A stretch of 64,000 nt of DNA, taken from assembly GCA_949752745.1 (NCBI GenBank), contig OX457024.1, forward strand, positions 53,260,510-53,324,509. Direction: 5' to 3'. The notes under the pieces are model-generated. The model saw only the letters and a list, made by a program, of their open reading frames with translations, ran no database searches and was not told where the DNA came from. The translations under genes and the position numbers were made by a program. This DNA comes from Protula sp. h YS-2021. Lineage: Eukaryota; Annelida; Polychaeta; Sabellida; Serpulidae. Below, in pieces: positions 1 to 10,460 of this stretch (the stretch's first letter is position 1; the number at the start of each line of letters is the position of its first letter).

Positions 1-527
1 TTGTATGCTGCATATGTTGGACTGCTGATAAAGGCATTATCCACATGTTCTACCATAACGCCTTCAGCATTTGGTGTCAGTTTCTTGAAGCGCGCATGTA
101 CCACAATATACCATTTCATTCCACGGTTTAACGTTTCTAGCAAATGTCTCTTGATCCGGTTCTCTTGTTGTCGCATTTCAAGTAGCAAATCCGATCCATC
201 TTCAGGCTCAAACCGTCTTTCCTGTGCGTTTCAATCAAGACTCACTCTTCTACCTCTGCCTACTTGTACTGTCTTTTGTTCTTCCAACGGTACACATGCA
301 TGTGTGTCAAACGCATCCATACATGCAAATATCTTTACACATCCACAGCAGAGGACTGGATCAGGTCTTTCAACACCATCTTGTACGGCCTTTCGTCTCT
401 TGGCTTCAATCTGCTCAACAAGCTCTTCACGAGCACGTTTCAACTTGGTTGGTTTGCATGTATGTGCCACGAACAATTCCAGAGATGGAAATGTGACATC
501 ACAATCATGACAGTAGACTGGTGCTAT
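1..527 (-). pseudogene. Protein-primed DNA polymerase B, N-terminal part, decayed
   Basis: The minus-strand translation matches the first ~175 residues of the intact Polinton polymerase at 20571, including the N-terminal CHxC zinc-finger-like segment and the Lys/Arg-rich stretch after it. Two lesions are visible. The start codon is ATA instead of ATG (525-527). An in-frame TGA lies at 231-233, created by point changes, after which the same frame stays homologous to position 1. A three-codon length difference lies near the second Cys pair. The gene runs off the window. It is a relic and is unlikely to make polymerase. Confidence 0.8.
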
Positions 528-969
528 CGTTGTTGCAGTTGCTAGAACTGAAATGAGGTGAAATATACGTTTCACTCTTCCTTTTATACCACTCCGATGA
601 TGTGTAACTTGCTCAAACTGGTTTACAAAGGTTCAATTATGCAAATAATCAAAGTTTGTTTACAAATCTTGTTTACAAAGTTTGTTTACAAAGTTTGTCT
701 ACAAAGTTTGTTTACAAAGTTTGTTTACAAAGTTTCAATTATGCAAATAACTAAAGTTTGTTTACAAAGTTCACTTTTTTATTTATAAAGTTTCAATAAA
801 CACTTACCGAAATGGTTGTCACTGGCTGTCACTGGATGTCATCCCTTATATACCACTGTGATGTGATCCAATTGTGGTGTGTAACTTTTGCCCCACTTAC
901 CGATACGACTGTCACTGTTGTTGATGGGTGCTCATCCCTTATATACCCCTCTGATGTAACTTAAGCTGA

Positions 970-1130
970 CTTGACAGAATGTTGCTCGCCGGGTGGGGGG
1001 GGGGGGGGGGGTTCCCGACTGCCGGCTAGGGGGGGGGGGGGTCCCGACTGCCGGCTAGGGGGGGGGGTCCCGACTGCTGGCTGGGGGGGGGGGGGTCGGT
1101 ACATAGTATGGCCTAGGGGGGGGGTCATTA
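970..1130. repeat. G-homopolymer tract array in Polinton copy A end
   Basis: Several runs of 8-18 G are separated by short CCCGACTGCCGGCTA-like spacers and by TCGGTACATAGTATG. The same spacers with C runs occur at 19440-19550 in the intact element, so this is part of the terminal repeat. ORFs read through it are low-complexity artefacts. Confidence 0.8.
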
Positions 1131-1388
1131 CTTTTTTCAGGGTCTGTCCAATTGCCATGGTTACGTCACAATGATTGACAGGCGGAGTTCATTGATCATG
1201 ATGATTGACTGTGCCAGAACTCTCATGGGGATTCTGAAACACCCTATGACGTCATTTTGACGTCACTTCCGGTCCAGACGTCACTTCCGGTCCAGACATG
1301 ATGACGTCACTTCCCGACATGATGACGTCACTTCCAGACAGTATGACGTCACAAAGTGCGGTAGAACTGTCCTTTCCTACCTATTACT

Positions 1389-1764
1389 TCCCCCTACCTG
1401 AAGCCACAGGTGTTTAGGACTTTCCGATCTATAGGTCCGGAGATATAGCCCAGACACAACGTTCAATTACGCGAGCACAATTCTATGAATGCTAATTTTT
1501 ACAAATTTCAAAATACTGCCATTTTGATCATTTTTCATAAACCGGAATAAAAACATAACGTTGCATAATTCAATATTTCTTCTAATCGTATGTACGGTCA
1601 CTAGTTTAAATCTGACAGACCCATCATCAACGCCTTTTTGGGTACTAAAAATACCCGCCTAGAAAGCCCTGGCATTTCCTGCATGATCTATTTGTTCAGT
1701 ATTTCTTGGATCATCTCTTGAAGAGATCGCAAGGTCTAAGTCAGAAAGTTTGCACCCGTACATT
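1389..1764. other. Non-coding flank, nothing recognised
   Basis: This is mixed-composition sequence between the Polinton end and the purine satellite. No ORF with coding character, no repeat and no recognisable terminus was seen. Confidence 0.5.
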
Positions 1765-2530
1765 TGCCTGGAGGGGGAGGGAGAGCGGGGAGGGGGAGGG
1801 GGAGCAGGAGAGGGGGAGGGAGAGGGAGAGCGGGGAGGGAGAGCGGGGAGGGAGAGGGACAGCGGGAGAGGGGGAGAGCGGGGAGGGAGAGCGGGGAGGG
1901 AGAGGGACAGCGGGAGAGGGGGAGCAGGTAGGGGGAGGGAGAAGCAGAGCGGGGAGGGGGAGGGAGAGTGGGAGGGGGAGAGGGAGAGCGGAGAGGGGGA
2001 GAGAGGGGAGGGAGAGGGAGAGCGGGGAGGGGGAGAGGGAGAGCGGGGAGCGGGAGAGCGGGGAGGGGGAGAGGGAGAGCGGAGAGAGGGAGAGAGGGGA
2101 GGGGAGGGAGAGCGGGGAGGGAGAGGGAGAGCGGGAGAGGGGGAGAGCAGGGAGGGGGAGGGAGAGCGGGGAGGGGGAGAGGGAGAGCGGGGAGCGGGAG
2201 AGCGGGAGGGAGAGGGGGAGCGGAGAGGGGGAGAGAGGGGAGGGGAGGGAGAGAGGGGAGGGGGAGGGAGAGCGGGGAGAGGGAGAGGGAGAGCGGGGAG
2301 GGGGAGGGCGGGTGGGAGAGGGAGAGCGGGGAGGGGAGAGAGAGGGAGAGCGGGGAGGGGGAGAGAGGGGAGGGGAGGGAGAGCGGGGAGGGAGAGGGAG
2401 AGCGGGAGAGGGGGAGCAGGGAGGGGGAGGGAGAGGGACAGCGGGGAGGGGGGAGAGCGGGGAGGGGGAGGGGGAGAGGGAGAGCGGGGGGGAGAGCGGG
2501 AGGGAGAGGGAGAGCGGGGAAGAGGGTTAG
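1765..2530. repeat. Purine-rich (GGGGAGGGAGAGC) satellite
   Basis: About 770 bp are almost only G and A on the plus strand, with a C roughly every 10-20 bases, in shuffled GGGGAG, GGAGAG and GAGAGCGG units. All three plus frames stay open because stop codons need T. The three long ORFs of Gly/Glu/Arg/Ser are therefore artefacts. The strand bias makes triplex or G-quadruplex structure plausible. Confidence 0.9.
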
Positions 2531-4068
2531 GGGTTGGGAGGCGGAAAGAGAGTATCCATCACATTTTTGTCACGCGTTGCCCAATTCAATTACCCAAGCA
2601 CGTCCTGTTTCACGTGCAATGCCTCCAAAACTCCTGCTTCGTTTGAGGCGTCTTGAATGCGATATGTAACCAGTGTACAGTCCTAGGCAATGATTATATT
2701 TTCAAGCTCTGACCAGTAGGGGTAAGCAGAAGATAAACTCTTAAAATGTTGAAAAAAGTGCCCAGCTTTCGGGGCGGCCTTGTACGAAACAATTCCGCGA
2801 CTTTGACAAAGGTGTGTGTACATGTATGTTCTGACGGCAGCATCTGTAGCCTACGTAGAATTGCCCCGCGTACTATTTAGTCGAAACTCCGTGATCTGCC
2901 CTTTGACTGCACCTCGCTGCTCACAGCCTTCAAGACACATAGATCATTACAGACAGACTTACTAATGCAGCACAGCAGTAAAGCCTGAAAAACTTAAATA
3001 CTCTATCAGCCTGCCGTCAAAATTCCTCCAGAACCGAAATTCTTCCATTCTTTAAGTATTAAGAACCCTGTAAATCAGACTTCCCTGCAAATTAAACAAA
3101 AGGTCAACTTTTGCCAATCACAGGACAAAGAAAGCACGCATGTGCTGAAGCGAAGGGATCATAAGGATTAAAATTCTGATTTCACGGAGGCTCGATTCTT
3201 GCAATGTAGATGGAAAATAAAACGTGTACATGGAAGACTTGTTTGAGCAGGGACTTCGATTGCAATGCAAGGAGAATACAGAAGAATTGCATCTCCAATT
3301 TTACCTAGCACTTTGCAGCTGCATTTCAGTTGAGCCCCTGAGATCAACTAGATAATTTCCTCCGAAAGAGCGAAAAGCTGTTCTTTCTAGCAATATTTTT
3401 TATAATGCAGATAAATCCTACAACTGTGTAATTTTAAAAAGATGGTATTGTTGTGATAGTAAGTAAAAGTTTGTCAAAGTATACTTTTGCCAATTAACTT
3501 TCGCATAAAAATACAATTAATAATGGGCCACCAAATTGCAAAAAAAAAAGTTTCAAAACCCGAATAGTGCGAAATGCTTGTACAAAGTAACTTCTGGTAC
3601 ATACTTGCTTGAGAGTATGTTCTATCTGAAAACATATTTTCTTTTATTTTGTCTTAAAGGTTTTTAGTATTCGTATTCATATGCGTTTTCCATTAGCAAT
3701 AAAACCGATTGAAATGAGAGATAAAAATTAAAATTGTGTCTTCTGTAACGACTTTCATTCGCGTGCATTTTTAAGATAATTATGCACTCGAATAAGGGTA
3801 GTCCGGTCTCCGGATTTCTAGTGTATATACTGAATGTGAACAGTATCAGAAGGCTATGCCTTGTAGTTTCTGAGATCTTGTGGGAGAAAATGTAAAAATA
3901 TACTTTTATCCAGTTTTTCATCAATTCTTTCAAAGATTTAAATTTAGAATTCTCGAGCTTCTGCGAACTAAACAGTTATGCACGGATATTGGTTGGCTCC
4001 GGAGACAAGAACAGTTCGATTTTATGCGTCTCTGTCTAAAAATGGAAACAAAAAAGTGAATGCCGTAC
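2531..4068. other. AT-rich non-coding stretch, probable heparanase-gene intron
   Basis: No convincing coding exon was seen on either strand. The heparanase-like gene ends here in an open splice donor at 4068-4067 (minus), so its later exons must lie either undetected in this stretch or beyond the window start. An ORF at 3664-3933 (minus) has no recognisable features. Confidence 0.4.
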
Positions 4069-4464
4069 CTGGTGGAGAAACAGTAGAGGATGTTTCTCCC
4101 TGCCAAACTGTCACATTGCGCAGCGTACTCCTTGTCACTGCTTGCATGACGTCATTAACCTTATACCTATACTCATCCAAAATTGATGGATCTGTGAAGT
4201 TTTTCGGATTGACGATATCTGAGCCTTTACCATAATAATGATGAAAGGTAATGGCGTTTAAGCTGTGGCCACAACTGTTCAAAAACCTCGTCATGTAGTT
4301 GTCTCCAGAGCCCGCCGTGTCAGGACCAACCAGTAGCGACTTGGAAAAATGCTCTCCATACAGGTGCTTCAAGATGCCTCCAAACACTTCGAATTCTTTT
4401 CCTAGCTGCTCGGGAGGAACTGGCGTAAATCCTTTACTGCTAAACCAGATGTTCGGTTCATTGC
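4069..4464 (-). CDS. Heparanase-like (GH79) gene, exon 3
   Basis: The exon starts after an ACAG acceptor (4465-4468) and its first two bases complete the Gly codon begun in exon 2, giving EFGNEPNIW across the junction. NEP carries the expected acid/base Glu of GH79 enzymes. The motif ITFHHYYGKG and then VWQGETSS follow; the Glu in GETSS matches the family nucleophile. The exon ends at 4069 before GTACGG. Both catalytic acids are therefore present. Known role of the family: endo-beta-glucuronidase acting on heparan sulfate in lysosome or matrix; some homologues (HPSE2 type) are inactive. The downstream exons are not seen. Confidence 0.85.
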
Positions 4465-5208
4465 CTGTTGGGGAATGTAAACTTGAGAACTCAACTTTTC
4501 TAAGTGCAATTTACATCCCATTTTCTTTGACTCACATATCACAATTCTGTCTGGAAGAACAGCAAAATCTATGGTTTTCCTAAATTTGTTCACCAAGTCG
4601 CTACACTAGCTGAAAACATGGCGGAGGAGCCACTGGTGTGCATTTTGTTTGAACTTTAAAGCGATTGGACCGGATTTGTACGAAGACTAGCAGTTTTGTG
4701 CTTTTTCTTAAATGTGGCCGTTTTTGGCCAATATTTAGCAAATCTTGTCCCAATCGCCAAACAAAGTATGGGTATGGTAAAGAGTCTCCACGATCGATTG
4801 GATCTGATTTGCTAACCAAATTGTCAAACAAAGCACAATCTCGGTAAGTAGATTCAAGGGAACAGTCTTGTTAAATTTAAAAGTGATCGGGCAGAATTTG
4901 TAGACAATTAGCATTTTTTGTGATTTTCTGAAAGATGGCCGTTTTTCGGCCAATATTTTAAATTCTGAGAAACATTTTCATCAACTTTCAAAGCAACCAT
5001 GCTGTACTTGTACGAAAAGTAGTATTTTGTGTGATTTTTTTTTTAATTTGACCATTTGGTACTGTATTTTGGTCACTTTTTGGTCAAATCACCAAGAAAC
5101 ACATGCTGAGTGGGCGACCAGTTAGGGTACATTCCCGTCAAATTAAAAACAGAGACGGCCGCAAATGTAGAAATAGTGTTTTGAAACTTTGTTTGCGAAC
5201 ACACACGC

Positions 5209-5262
<54 letters not shown>

Positions 5263-5274
5263 GCTCGCGTAAAA

Positions 5275-5336
<62 letters not shown>

Positions 5337-5452
5337 AGGTACGTCTATAAGCTTTGTCTTCCACTACATTTAAGATGATGTTTTATTCTTTTTTTCTGTA
5401 TTAATACGTAATTGTCTTAAATTTAAAACTGTCAATATAAGAATAGAATTAC
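4465..5452 (-). other. Heparanase-gene intron 2 with CA/CG/TC microsatellites
   Basis: Intron bounded by donor GTAATT (5452 downward) and acceptor ACAG (to 4465). It holds the dinucleotide tracts at 5199-5335 and diverged ~120-bp direct repeats between 4620 and 5100, in which phrases such as GATGGCCGTTTTTCGGCCAA recur. There is no coding sequence. Confidence 0.7.
5199..5335. repeat. (CA)n-(CG)n-(TC)n compound microsatellite
   Basis: About 50 bp of alternating CA are followed by about 18 bp of alternating CG and, after a short spacer, about 58 bp of TC. Alternating purine-pyrimidine tracts favour Z-DNA and the TC tract is polypyrimidine. ORFs through it are artefacts. Confidence 0.95.
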
Positions 5453-5616
5453 CAAATTCGAAGTCTAAATTGCTTGCATATCCCTTCTCTACTGAATAAT
5501 CAAGTAGCTCCAAGGCGTTTGATGCATCCCAGTAACTACCATTTCCATATGAGAGAGGCTCGCGCATCTGTGCATTGATCCCAAAAAGTAAACGCCAACC
5601 AACAGCAGCTGTCCAC
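5453..5616 (-). CDS. Heparanase-like (GH79) gene, exon 2
   Basis: A 164-bp exon. It follows TTAG at 5620-5617, supplies the single base that completes the Lys codon left open by exon 1, and ends with one base of the Gly codon finished by exon 3. Both junctions are in phase. It encodes a segment with LLFGINAQ and SNALELLDYSVEKGY, matching the heparanase region that precedes the NEP motif. The junction phases strongly support the three-exon model even without transcript data. Confidence 0.85.
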
Positions 5617-5784
5617 CTAATTGTAAACAGCAAAGTTTGGAGGAAATAGTTCAGGAAAGCGGTACCAATGTTACAAAGTTTAACAGGCGTGATATGGAAA
5701 GTATTTTTTGCATGACTGCTTCGAAAATTCGACACGAAGAACTCGTACAAAACACCTTTGACCACAAGCTGTCGACGGACGGAC

Positions 5785-5840
5785 GGAATCCTACAGTCCC
5801 CCGCTTCGCGCTACGCGGCGGCGGGGGACTAGGAATGACA
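5785..5840. repeat. Short GC-rich hairpin repeat
   Basis: AGTCCCCCGC and GCGGGGGACT form perfect arms round a CG-rich loop inside intron 1 of the heparanase-like gene. It looks like a small interspersed hairpin repeat. No function is claimed. Confidence 0.5.
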
Positions 5841-7144
5841 ACAAGGAGAATGTGGAGGAGGCAACAATATTAAGGCCAGAAGCGGTCGCACGAAGTGTTG
5901 ATTTCTTTAAAGGAAGGAGGTAATTCCAATAAATAATCCACATTTACCACATAAGTGAGCGGGTTGGAGTGAGTTATTTTTGAACTGCACCTCAAAAAAA
6001 AAAAAAAACAACAAAAAAAAACAAACAAACGGTTGAATGGAGGGTAAAAACGTGCATACTTCTAAAGTGCATGTGTCTGTCTGGTTTTCGCTCTATGATT
6101 ATACAGACTATACGGGGACTGGGCTGGTAGTAGTATTTCACATTTATCTTTTTATCTTAACTAGGGGAAGGAGCTCTTTACCAACGGGGCCCAGAGGTCT
6201 CATGGGACTTCTAACCCCACCGCCTACAAGTCTCAAGGCCCTTCTAGAAGTCTCCTCTCCCATCTACTTTTAACTCTTTTCATTATATGTTTGATTACGT
6301 TCACTATGAAAGCTAAAGATAGTAGCATGTAGATGTAGCAAAAATCACGAAATTTCAAAAGAATCTGGTTGGTATCAGGTACTATATACAAATTCCAGGT
6401 CACAATCTGGTCCTCGAAATTGTATCTGTGGGCTTGTTGAATTTTCATACTTTTTATTCTGAATTTTCTATGTAATGTACAGCTAAAGCCATTTGTCATT
6501 TTTGGCACATTTTTATAACAATAATCAATAAGCATGGGTTCTTGACCTAAGCTGGTCACTAATGCGCACCATTGCAATCCTCGAAATTGTGCTTATTTAT
6601 ATACAGGGTATGCATTTCAGTGGAACTATGATATAAAATTGTCAGATTCTCGCACACATTGTTTCCTGGAGAGTAACCAGCTCATGTTTGTTGTTTCTCA
6701 AACAGGAACCCTCACGTGCTTGTTTCATTGTTTTAATAAACTGTTAATAAATTTGTTCCTTCCCCTCCCAAGAACTGTTAACAAATAAAAAATCCAAATC
6801 CAAGCCCCGTCCTCGTGTACAGAAATACCCAGGTTACCAGTCTCAGTTAAGTATCAAATGGGATTTTCTTGAGGTTGGAAGGCGGTTGGAGGGGGTTACA
6901 ATGGTGTCAGATATTAGGCTAGGGGAGGGGGTAGGAGGTTGCAGAGCAGGATTTGTACCTATAGCGAATTTTCGTGTAATTTTACCAGACGTTTCAGGCG
7001 TAAGGGTAAGGGGACCCCACTCCATTGTCAAGCCTAAAACATCATTTATTTGTACCAAAGGTATGGATCGTTGCGAATGCCCAAACAATATAACGTGTTG
7101 TAGAAAACAATGCCTTCTCAAGCAGTGAAAAATAAGGAACGGAC

Positions 7145-7671
7145 TGAGGTGGCATTTATATAAAATACAACGAATCGTCAATTAACTTTTGGAGATGAAA
7201 ATTTTAATTATTGAGATCAGTAATAACAACACAAGTTTTGAGCTCAAGAATTGCTTCTTTTGTGTATAGTAAAACAATTAAAGAAAGATTCTGTATAGGA
7301 GGACCAGTTAGTACTTATTACGGTGTGTGTTTCTGAATTTTTATTTAAAAAATAGACTGCTATTTTAATATCAAAAATCAATTTTTGATCTCAAAAATCA
7401 AATTTAGATATCATGAAATCATGTTTGATGTCAATAAATATTTTTTGATATCTCTAAGTATTTATTGACATCAAAAGTTATTTTTTTGGGATCAAGAATA
7501 CATTTAGAGATATCAAAAATACAATTACAGATGGCAAAAATTAATTCTTGATATCAAAATGTGGATTTTTTAGATCAAAAATTAATTCTTGATATAGAAA
7601 AATCAATTTTTGAGATCAAAAATTAATTATTGAGATCAATAATGCGCTAATAAATGTGAAATGGCATTCCA
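7145..7671. mobile_element. MITE of the TGGAATGCCGTTTTCAC family, truncated copy
   Basis: The right end reads ...ATGGCATTCCA followed by TA, matching the inverted terminal repeat of the complete copies at 8361 and 9290. The body is made of GATATCAAAAAT/ATTTTTGATATC words. Its left part (7145-7370) is the reverse complement of the central part of the 8361-9207 copy, and the opposite terminus is missing. It sits in intron 1 of the heparanase-like gene. Confidence 0.7.
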
Positions 7672-7785
7672 TACACATGAAGACCTTTAGTGTATCTAAC
7701 TAGTATGGTGTTGTGCGCTTTTGTATTTCCCCAGACGGATACTTTTCCATCAGGGGCTGGTAAATTGAACTTAAAACTGTCTTAC

Positions 7786-8192
7786 TTGTTTATAGCATCC
7801 CAGTCAGAAGATGTCATATTGAACGAGTTCTTCGGAAATGGCCAGCCACCAAAGTTGCTGGACAATTTCAATGTTTCTCTCTTATCATCCCTTACAAAGA
7901 CCATTCTGTCCCCATCAGTTCCCATCAAGCGCATGTAGGCTGGTGCTAACCCCCTTGCCAGGGTCTGGAGTCGCGTTGAATTAAAATCAAACGTCTCCCA
8001 GCGATCACGAATAAGATTTGAGTCCATGCCGAGACTCAGGAAGCGATCGTCTGTCACATGCAACGTGGCATCCAGATTGACGTATAGCGAGGCTGCAATG
8101 GTGTTCTCACATACCCCAGTTGCACATGTAGCTGCAGTGACCAAGTGTATGACAACCACTGTAATAAGTTGATCAGCACAAAAATACTCCAT
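7786..8192 (-). CDS. Heparanase-like (GH79) gene, exon 1 with signal peptide
   Basis: Starts at the ATG at 8192; an in-frame upstream extension to 8318 lacks family similarity. The first ~28 residues have a hydrophobic core (LITVVVIHLVTAATCATG), a likely secretion signal. Then follow LDATLHVTDDRFLSLGMDSN and LARGLAPAYMRLMGTDGD, matching the N-terminal domain of heparanases (the LARGL-PAY-R-GGT region). The exon ends at 7786 before GTAAGA, leaving two bases of a Lys codon. Family role: a secreted or lysosomal beta-glucuronidase acting on heparan-sulfate-like sugars. It could equally be a HPSE2-like non-catalytic homologue, though both catalytic Glu motifs are present in exon 3. Confidence 0.85.
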
Positions 8193-8360
8193 CCTTTTCA
8201 GTCTGTCTGAAATAAAATAGCAAATTTTTACTATACGCCCCAAAAGCTTTAGGGATTTTGTATTAAATATTTGGGTTAATGTCAGATACGCCAGGTGCCA
8301 GAAATGTCCTTTTGCCAAATAATTACGATATTTAGCAGAGCGACGTTTAGCTGAAATTTA

Positions 8361-9207
8361 TGGAATGCCGTTTTCACATTTATTAGGGAATTATTGATAT
8401 CAAGAATTCATTTTTGATCTCAAAATTGAATTTTTGATCTCAAAAAATCCATATTTTGATATCAAGAATTAATTTTTGCTCTCTGTAATTGTATTTTTGA
8501 TATCTCTAAATGTATTCTTGATCTCAAAAAATAATTTTTGGTGTCAATAAATATTTAGAGATATCAAGAATTATTTATTGATTTAATGATATCAAAAATT
8601 GATTTTTTGAGATCAAAAATTCAATTCTTGATAGCAAAAATGAAATATTTGATAGCAAAATATCAATTTTGAGCTCAATAATTGATTTTCTATATATTGA
8701 TATCAAGAATTTATTTCAGATATCATTATTTCAGACTGATAGTTTTTTAATTTGTATTTTGAAATCCGTTAACGATTTTTTTATCTTTAAAACTGATTTT
8801 GGATATCAAAATATCAGTTTATTTTTTTAAATAAAAAAATAGAAACACACATCTGTAAATAAATAATGGCTGTCCTTATATACAGAATCTTTAATTTAAT
8901 TTTTTCTGTACAAAAAAGAAACAATTCTTGAGATCAAAAACTGTGATGTTATTATTGATCTCAATAATTCAAATTTTCATCTCCAAAATTTAATTGACGA
9001 TTCGTTATATTTTATGTCAATGTGTGTCTCCCTTAAGATTTTTTAGGTCTGTAAAATTGATTTTTTGATCTCAAAAATAAAATTTTGCCATCTAAAATTC
9101 AATTATTGATAGCAAAATATAAATTAATGAGATCTACATTGATTTATTGATATCTCTAAAGATATTTTATATCAAAAATAAGCATTAAATGTTAAAACGG
9201 CATTCCA
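8361..9207. mobile_element. MITE, complete copy (847 bp)
   Basis: Begins TGGAATGCCGTTTTCACATT and ends with the inverse, flanked on both sides by TA, the expected target duplication. The interior is largely self-complementary runs of GATATCAAAAAT and TTTTTGATCTC, so a single strand could fold along most of its length. No ORF. A Tc1/mariner-type transposase could mobilise it (inference from the TA flanks). Confidence 0.8.
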
Positions 9208-9289
9208 TAGAAATTGATATCTTCGACATTTTGTCGAAAATCATAAATGTAGCTAAGTATGTAAAAAGTATGCAAAAAGTATACCTATA

Positions 9290-9761
9290 TGGAATGCCGT
9301 TTTCATATTTATTAGGAAATTAAATCGTTTGCAGATTTCAAAATACAATTTAAAAAAGTATCAGTCTGAAATAATGATATCTGAAATAAATTCTTGATAT
9401 CAATAAACGGAAAATGAATTACTGAGCTCAAAATTAATATTTTGATCTCAAATATTTCATTTTTGCTGTCAAGAATTGAATTTTTGATCTCAAAAAATCA
9501 ATTTTAGATATCATTAAATCATTTTTGATATCAATAAATATTTCTTGATATCTCTAAATATTTACTGATTATTTTTGAGATCAAGAATACATTTAGAGAT
9601 ATCAAAATAGAATAACAGATAGCAAAAATTAATTATTGATATCAAAATAGGAATTTTTTGATATCAAAAATTAATTCTTGATATCAAAAAATCAATTTTT
9701 GAGATCAAAAATTATTTTTTGATATCAATTATTCCTTAATAAATGTGAAAACGGCATTCCA
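9290..9761. mobile_element. MITE, complete short copy (472 bp)
   Basis: Same termini as the 8361 copy (TGGAATGCCGTTTTCAT at the left, AACGGCATTCCA at the right) with TA on both sides. The interior is the same GATATC-rich palindromic text but shorter. Only 80 bp separate it from the previous copy. Confidence 0.8.
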
Positions 9762-10460
9762 TATACCTATCATATATTAACTCTACTCGTCATGTATTGA
9801 CATCGTAAATGGATCGGGGTATATGAGTGTGCCATTTACCGATTGCATTCCTTACATTACGTGTGATATGTTAAGGTCAGTGTTTTTGGGTGTATTGTGA
9901 TGAAATATAGTTTATAAGTTTTCCGTATTTTTTACTCAGAAGTATCATATATTATACCAAAAACTGTGGATGTTTCTACATGATACGCAGCTCTGACATA
10001 ATTACTCGAAACAAACGCCGGTATATGTTCTAATATTTTTTACTTGAGGATATCATGTATATATTTTGCACTGCACTTAACTCTTGTTATCGCTGCAGTT
10101 TCTACATGGCAACAACAAACCTAAGAAAGCTTACGCCAACACGTTATTTTCCTTGTTTCCGTAGGCTTCAGGTGTTGACTGCACTCCTCGATTTCCCAAG
10201 AACAATAGGTCATTACCTTATGGTATATACCAAAGTACTCTATAAAAACATCCGCTTTGATCAACATATATTTCAAGATGGGCGTTCTTTAAATAACGAA
10301 CACCACTAAAAGAAGATGTGAGTTGTATACTGTGTCTTTTTGCTAGACGAAAATATTACTGTATCATTGATTATATACCTGTAGCGATGTTGCTGAAACC
10401 AAGATTAGAACTTCTTGATTAGGACGTTATGTGCGCCTGCAGCACATTCGTCTGTTGTTT
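9762..10460. other. AT-rich non-coding stretch
   Basis: No gene, terminus or repeat array was recognised. The 84-aa ORF at 10055 has no domain features. Confidence 0.4.

Larger units (their letters stand above)
1..1388 (-). mobile_element. Truncated Polinton copy A (terminal part)
   Basis: This is the left end of a Polinton in inverted orientation, cut by the window edge. Reading the minus strand from 1388, it starts AGTAATAGG, has CRE-type TGACGTCA palindromes (1246-1352), G-homopolymer tracts (995-1125), TATATAAG promoters, tandem TTTGTAAACAAAC repeats (about 620-770), and then the start of a polymerase B gene. The same order is seen at 18467-21000 in the intact element. The outer end at 1388 is chosen by match to the AGTA start of the intact element. 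The second end and target duplication lie outside the window. Confidence 0.8.
5617..7785 (-). other. Heparanase-gene intron 1
   Basis: Bounded by donor GTAAGA (7785 downward) and acceptor TTAG (5620-5617). It contains the GC hairpin near 5800, an A-rich tract near 6000, and a MITE copy at 7145-7671. No further coding exon is required, because exons 1 and 2 join in phase and in family order. Confidence 0.7.

Noticed and set aside
1706..2669. Three long plus-strand ORFs of Gly/Glu/Arg/Ser
   Set aside because: They exist only because a purine-only repeat cannot contain stop codons. No amino-acid pattern beyond the repeat.
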